This document shows, in pieces, positions 59,270 to 64,000 of a DNA stretch of 64,000 bases. The position numbers were made by a program, and so were the translations under genes. Numbering within the stretch: the stretch's first letter is position 1; every line of letters starts with the position of its first letter. Source of the stretch: Candidatus Fimimorpha excrementavium (GTDB lineage: Bacteria > Bacillota > Clostridia > Lachnospirales > Lachnospiraceae); assembly GCA_018710785.1 (NCBI GenBank), contig DVJD01000116.1, positions 48,524 to 112,523 of the forward strand. The letters run 5' to 3'. The notes under the pieces are model-generated. The model did no database searches. It had not been told where the DNA came from and was given only the letters and a program-made list of their open reading frames with translations.

Positions 59270-61984
59270 ATGAGCAGAGCATGTGAGACATACATTGAAG
59301 TACAGATTGTACCAATGGAATGGGAGGCGCTCATGTTTGAAGAAAAGACCATAAAAGAAACGGAACGGGCTCTGGGGACGGATATCGAGGTGGGGCTGAC
59401 GCAGCGGGAAGCGAAGCGAAGGCTCAGTGAAGGAACAAACGAACTGATCGGAGAGGAAAAAAAGACCTTTTTCGGGATGTTCATGGAACAGTTGGCAGAT
59501 CCTCTGATTTATGTTTTGATGGGGGCAGGCGTCATATCAGCGTTTCTGGGAGAATGGCAGGATGCCGGAATCATCCTTTTTGTCATCCTTTTAAATGCCT
59601 TTGTGGGATGCGTTCAGGAGGGAAAAGCAGCAAAGGCGTTGGAAGTTTTGCGGAAAATGACGAGTCCCGTTGCTTTTGTAAAACGGGAGGGGCAGCTGTG
59701 TGAGATTATGGCCCGGGACTTGGTGCCCGGAGATCTGGTGGTGCTGGAGGCAGGCATGCAGGTACCAGCGGATATCCGGCTGACCAAGGCGGTCCGTGCC
59801 ATGGCAGATGAATCGGCGCTGACGGGAGAGTCGGTGCCGGTCAGAAAAGATGCCGGGTTTACCGCAGGGGAATCATTGCCCATAGGGGATCGGAAGAATA
59901 TGGCGTTTTCCTCCACCTATCTGGTTTATGGACGGGCAGAGGGGATTGTGACGGCCACCGGCATGGATACGGAGATTGGCATGATCGCCCAAGGGCTGAA
60001 TCAGGGGAAGCGGGAAATGACGCCTCTGCAGAAACGTCTGGCAGATTTGGGAAAATGGCTGTCCATTGCGGCAGTGGGGCTCTGTGCCTCCCTTTTTGCA
60101 TTGGCGATCCTGCAGAAACGGGATCTTTTTGATATGTTTTTGACGGCCATTTCTCTGGCAGTGGCCGCGGTGCCGGAGGGCCTGCCTGCCATTGTGACAA
60201 TTGTTTTGGCACTCAGTGTATCCAGAATGGTAAAAGTGCATACGATTGTGAGAAAACTGCCGTCGGTGGAAACCCTGGGATGTGTCAGCGTCATCTGTTC
60301 GGATAAAACAGGAACTTTGACGCAAAATAAAATGCGGGTGGTTGCCTGCTACATGGATGGGCAGACCTTTGAACCCAAAACCATGGATCGAAAGACACAT
60401 GCCAGGCTGGCCGAGGGGTTTTTGCTCTGTAATGACAGTTTGCTGGATTCGGAAACAGTCATAGGGGATCCGACAGAACTTGCCCTTCTGGAGCTGGGCG
60501 ATTCCATTGGAATCTCGAAAAAAGAATTGGAAAAGAAGTATCCGCGGGTGGATGAGATCCCATTTGATTCCGAGCGGAAGCGGATGACAACGATCCATAG
60601 AAATGGAAACGGGATGCGCACCTATGTGAAAGGATCCGGGGATGTGCTGCTGCAGCGGTGTACCCGTATTGTTTGGGGAGGAAATATTGTCCCCATTCAG
60701 GCCAGCCACAAAACTGCTGTGCGCCAGGCTATGGATACCATGGCGAAACAGGCGCTGCGGGTATTGGCACTGGCCATGGACGAGGGAAACAATAAGACAG
60801 AAGAAGACCTTATTTTTGTCGGACTGGCCGGAATGATGGACCCACCCAGGCCGGAAGCGGCGAAAGCCATTCAGATATTCAAAAAGGCATCGGTAAAAAC
60901 GGTGATGATTACCGGAGATCATGTGGATACCGCATTTGCCATTGCAAGGCAGCTGGGGATTGCTGAGGAGATGGGCGCGTGTATGACGGGAAGGGAGCTG
61001 GATGATCTCTCCGATGGAGAACTGCAAAACAGGATTGGTTCCATCACTGTGTTTGCCCGGGTTTCCCCCAGCCACAAAACCAGAATTGTAAAAGCATTCC
61101 AAAACAGGGGAGAAATCGTGGCCATGACAGGCGATGGAGTCAATGATGCCCCTTCCCTGAAAGCGGCCGATATTGGGATCGCCATGGGAAAGGGAGGAAC
61201 GGATGTGGCAAAGAATGCCGCTGATCTGGTGCTGACGGACGATAACTTTGCGACCATAGAAAAGGCGATGGAAGAAGGGCGCGGAATCTATGAAAATATT
61301 AAGAAGACGGTAATATTTTTGTTATCATCCAATTTTGGGGAGATTATCACCATGTTTTTTGCCATAGCGGCAGGACTGGCATCGCCGCTGAAAGCAGGGC
61401 ACATTTTGTGGATCAATCTGATTACAGATACCCTGCCTGCTCTGGCCCTTGGGACCGATCAAAACGACGGGGAGCTGCTGATGGAAGAAGCGCCAAGAAG
61501 TCCAAAGGAAAGCCTTTTTTCAGGAAACGGATTGTTTTGCACCCTGTTTTATGGATGCATTATCGGGGGAATCAGTCTGATCGCATTTTTGACCATTCCC
61601 ATTGTCCATATGCTGGGGGCCGGAGATGGCTGGCAATGGAAGACCATCGGTGCCATGTTTGCGGATCCCGTCCTGCTGGAGCGATCCCAGACATATGCGT
61701 TTACCGTTTTAGGATTATCCCAATTGTTTCATGCCGTGGGAATGCGGGAAGTGACGGTGTCTGTATTCATGGGAAAACAGAAAAAGAATCTGCTTCTCAT
61801 TGCCGCGTTTGCCGTTGGTATTGGGTTACAGCTGGCCGTGACGGAAATTCCATTTTTGATTCAGGTATTCCACACCGTCCGTTTGACTGTGGGGGAGTGG
61901 ATCGGCCTGCTGTTTCTGTCTTCTGTGCCCCTATGGGCGCATGAAGGGCTATGTTTTGGAATGAGAAAAAGAAAAAGTGATTAA
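59270..61984 (+). CDS. P-type cation-transporting ATPase (Ca2+-type, P2); real start may be an ATG near 59318 or 59333
   Basis: CSDKTGTLTQNKMRVV, TGDGVNDAPSLKAADIGIAMGKGGTDVAKNAADLVLTDDNFATI. Confidence 0.95.
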   Translation: MSRACETYIEVQIVPMEWEALMFEEKTIKETERALGTDIEVGLTQREAKRRLSEGTNELIGEEKKTFFGMFMEQLADPLIYVLMGAGVISAFLGEWQDAGIILFVILLNAFVGCVQEGKAAKALEVLRKMTSPVAFVKREGQLCEIMARDLVPGDLVVLEAGMQVPADIRLTKAVRAMADESALTGESVPVRKDAGFTAGESLPIGDRKNMAFSSTYLVYGRAEGIVTATGMDTEIGMIAQGLNQGKREMTPLQKRLADLGKWLSIAAVGLCASLFALAILQKRDLFDMFLTAISLAVAAVPEGLPAIVTIVLALSVSRMVKVHTIVRKLPSVETLGCVSVICSDKTGTLTQNKMRVVACYMDGQTFEPKTMDRKTHARLAEGFLLCNDSLLDSETVIGDPTELALLELGDSIGISKKELEKKYPRVDEIPFDSERKRMTTIHRNGNGMRTYVKGSGDVLLQRCTRIVWGGNIVPIQASHKTAVRQAMDTMAKQALRVLALAMDEGNNKTEEDLIFVGLAGMMDPPRPEAAKAIQIFKKASVKTVMITGDHVDTAFAIARQLGIAEEMGACMTGRELDDLSDGELQNRIGSITVFARVSPSHKTRIVKAFQNRGEIVAMTGDGVNDAPSLKAADIGIAMGKGGTDVAKNAADLVLTDDNFATIEKAMEEGRGIYENIKKTVIFLLSSNFGEIITMFFAIAAGLASPLKAGHILWINLITDTLPALALGTDQNDGELLMEEAPRSPKESLFSGNGLFCTLFYGCIIGGISLIAFLTIPIVHMLGAGDGWQWKTIGAMFADPVLLERSQTYAFTVLGLSQLFHAVGMREVTVSVFMGKQKKNLLLIAAFAVGIGLQLAVTEIPFLIQVFHTVRLTVGEWIGLLFLSSVPLWAHEGLCFGMRKRKSD

Positions 61985-62005
61985 TGAATCAAAGGAGCAC
62001 AAAAG

Positions 62006-63415
62006 ATGAAGATTGAAAATGATTTGGGGAGAGATGATATAAAAAAATTGGTGCTTCGCATTGCGATTCCATCTATGCTGGCGCAATTCGTGAATGTATT
62101 GTACAGCATTGTGGACCGAATGTTTATCGGAAATATTCCGGTGATTGGCGAGCAGGCATTGGCCGGCGCCGGAATCTGCGGCCCCATTGTAACGCTGATT
62201 ACATCTTTTGCCACCCTGGTCGGGATCGGCGGGGCGCCGCTTTTAAGTATCCGATTGGGAGCAAAGGACGAAAAGGGAGCAAGACAAATACTGGCCAATT
62301 GTTTTATTATGCTATTGGTGCTGTCCATCCTGATTCCCATCCTTGTTTTGACCACCAAAAGCGGGCTGCTGCGGGCTTTTGGGGCCAGCGATGTGACTTA
62401 TCCCTATGCCGATGAATACATGACGGTGTATGTCATGGGCGCGGTGTTTGCATTAATCTCTGCCGGGATGAATCAGTTTCTGATCTGTCAGGGATATGCA
62501 AAAAGGGGAATGATCTCCGTTATGATTGGAGCAGTCACCAATATTGTTTTGGATCCGGTGTTTATTTTTGTCTTCAATATGGGGGTTGCAGGAGCTGCCA
62601 TTGCAACGGTGATCTCTCAGGCGGTTTCCAGTGCCTACATTTTGTATTACCTCTTTTCCCCAAAAGTTCCAATCCGTATTACATTTGGGGGCTATCGCAT
62701 TCGAGTCATGAAAAGAATCCTGATGTATGGGCTGTCTCCTTTCATTATAATAGCATTTGACAGTCTGCTTATTATAGGTATGAATGTGACCCTGAAACTG
62801 TATGGGGGCAGTGAGGGGGATATGTACATTACATGTGCGACCATCATGCAGAGCTTTTTCCTGATGATTACCATGCCCCTCGGAGGGATCACAGGTGGAA
62901 CGCAGTCCATTTTGGGATATAACTTTGGAGCGGGAAATGTGGAACGCATCCGGCAGGCACTCCGGGTGATTGCAGCATTGTGCCTGCTGTTTAATGGAAT
63001 TATGATGGTGGCGGCGTTTACGGCTTCTCCTTTTTTTGTCCGTTTGTTTACTTCCAATGAAGAATATGCCGAATTATCGGTTTGGGCGATCAAAATGTCT
63101 GTTTTGGGGCTGATTCCGCTGGCACTGCAGTATTCATTTGTGGATGCCTTTACGGGAATGGGTCTTCCGACATCGGCTTTGCCTCTGTCGTTCATGAGAA
63201 AATTCAATTATTTCCTTTTGCTTTTCCTGCTTCCGATGATTTGGGGGGCGCGTACCATTTTCTATGTGGAACCGATCGTGGATGTCATCGCAGGAATTAT
63301 TACGACAATTGTCTTTCTTAGCAAAATTAATAAAATTTTAAATAAACGAAAATTGGAAGCGGAGGCGGAAGCGCAGCTGGAAGAGGACAGTAAAAAAATG
63401 CAGAAAATTCAGTGA
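62006..63415 (+). CDS. MATE family efflux transporter
   Basis: IAIPSMLAQFVNVLYSIVDRMFIGNIPVIGEQALAGAGICGPI; 12-TM-like hydrophobicity. Confidence 0.94.
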   Translation: MKIENDLGRDDIKKLVLRIAIPSMLAQFVNVLYSIVDRMFIGNIPVIGEQALAGAGICGPIVTLITSFATLVGIGGAPLLSIRLGAKDEKGARQILANCFIMLLVLSILIPILVLTTKSGLLRAFGASDVTYPYADEYMTVYVMGAVFALISAGMNQFLICQGYAKRGMISVMIGAVTNIVLDPVFIFVFNMGVAGAAIATVISQAVSSAYILYYLFSPKVPIRITFGGYRIRVMKRILMYGLSPFIIIAFDSLLIIGMNVTLKLYGGSEGDMYITCATIMQSFFLMITMPLGGITGGTQSILGYNFGAGNVERIRQALRVIAALCLLFNGIMMVAAFTASPFFVRLFTSNEEYAELSVWAIKMSVLGLIPLALQYSFVDAFTGMGLPTSALPLSFMRKFNYFLLLFLLPMIWGARTIFYVEPIVDVIAGIITTIVFLSKINKILNKRKLEAEAEAQLEEDSKKMQKIQ

Positions 63416-63438
63416 AGCGGATATTCGCCATTCGCTTC

Positions 63439-63582
63439 GCCGCTTGCCGAAACGGTTAAAGGATGTCGGGAATAATGAAAAATCCGTATAGCTTCTAAAA
63501 AAAGAATTCAGCAATTTTTACTGAACAGACAGCAGCTTTTTCTGAGCGACGCGGATCCAGCAGAATTCCCGACATAAGCGGC
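63439..63582. repeat. Nested inverted repeats downstream of MATE gene
   Basis: gccgctt / aagcggc (63439-63445, 63576-63582) and atgtcgggaat / attcccgacat (63463-63473, 63565-63575). Confidence 0.7.
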
Positions 63583-63662
63583 TATAAGCAGGGAAGGAGT
63601 AGAATGAATACAAACTGGTAAGGATAAGGATGAAAGAGACTGTCAAAAAATGAAAAAAGTGG

Positions 63663-63691
63663 TTGACAAATAAATATTGATGCGCTATTAT
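63663..63691 (+). promoter_or_regulatory. rRNA-operon-like promoter P1
   Basis: TTGACA-N17-TATTAT. Confidence 0.8.
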
Positions 63692-63820
63692 ATATGAGTC
63701 GTTTGGAGAAAGCTTAAAAACAATTGAGAAAATAGAAGAATTAAAGCTTTGAAGATTGACAATGACTTTCATAATAGAATAAATATCTGAAAATAAAGAG
63801 AAAAGATATGAAGAAAGTTG

Positions 63821-63849
63821 TTGACAAATGAAAGGCGATGTGGTAAAAT
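63821..63849 (+). promoter_or_regulatory. rRNA-operon-like promoter P2 and leader
   Basis: TTGACA-N17-TAAAAT followed by ccttgataactgaacagt, like sequences preceding Firmicute 16S genes. Confidence 0.75.
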
Positions 63850-64000
63850 ACCAAATGTCTCGCGAGAGACCATGAACCTTGATAACTGAACAGTATAACC
63901 AACCCTGAAGATTCTGTAGAGAAAATTCAGAACGGTAGAAAGAAATTTCTACAGCCTAAAAAACAGTAAAGCCTGTTGAAAAACAGGAACGGATGAATTA

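Overview
The window is ordinary chromosome from an anaerobic Firmicute, probably a Lachnospiraceae relative judging by gene content, codon usage and operon order. From left to right it holds: (1) the tail of a GPH-type sugar symporter, a GH2 glycosidase, an AraC regulator, uxuA and a fructuronate reductase-like gene; (2) yaaA, a bcp peroxiredoxin, apt, deoB, an ABC exporter, a second GH2 and an M14-type deacylase; (3) a four-gene MacAB-like efflux operon with two adaptor paralogs; (4) an 18 kb block made almost only of glutamine-making or glutamine-using enzymes (glnN, purF, pyrG, gltB, gltD, carA, carB, glnA) ending in an ANTAR-type regulator; (5) an SLC13/ArsB-like permease, then a metallophosphoesterase coupled to an unusual cytosolic ParB-like/BMP-like fusion; (6) the pyrH-frr-uppS-cdsA-dxr-rseP-ispG-polC operon, tRNA-Trp, tRNA-Gly, topB, a P-type ATPase and a MATE transporter; (7) tandem promoters and a leader that look like the start of an rRNA operon lying beyond the window. 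The most interesting signals are noncoding. Three promoters in the glutamine block (glnN, purF, glnA) are each followed almost at +1 by a similar attenuator-like hairpin with the 5' motif GCAARGGSG, and pyrG has a related variant. A 348 bp repeat element has inverted ends and an internal 37-nt palindrome. A small hairpin with compensatory base changes lies at two putative transcription starts. No CRISPR array, prophage or transposase gene was seen. All product names come from reading the translations by eye; no database search was run.
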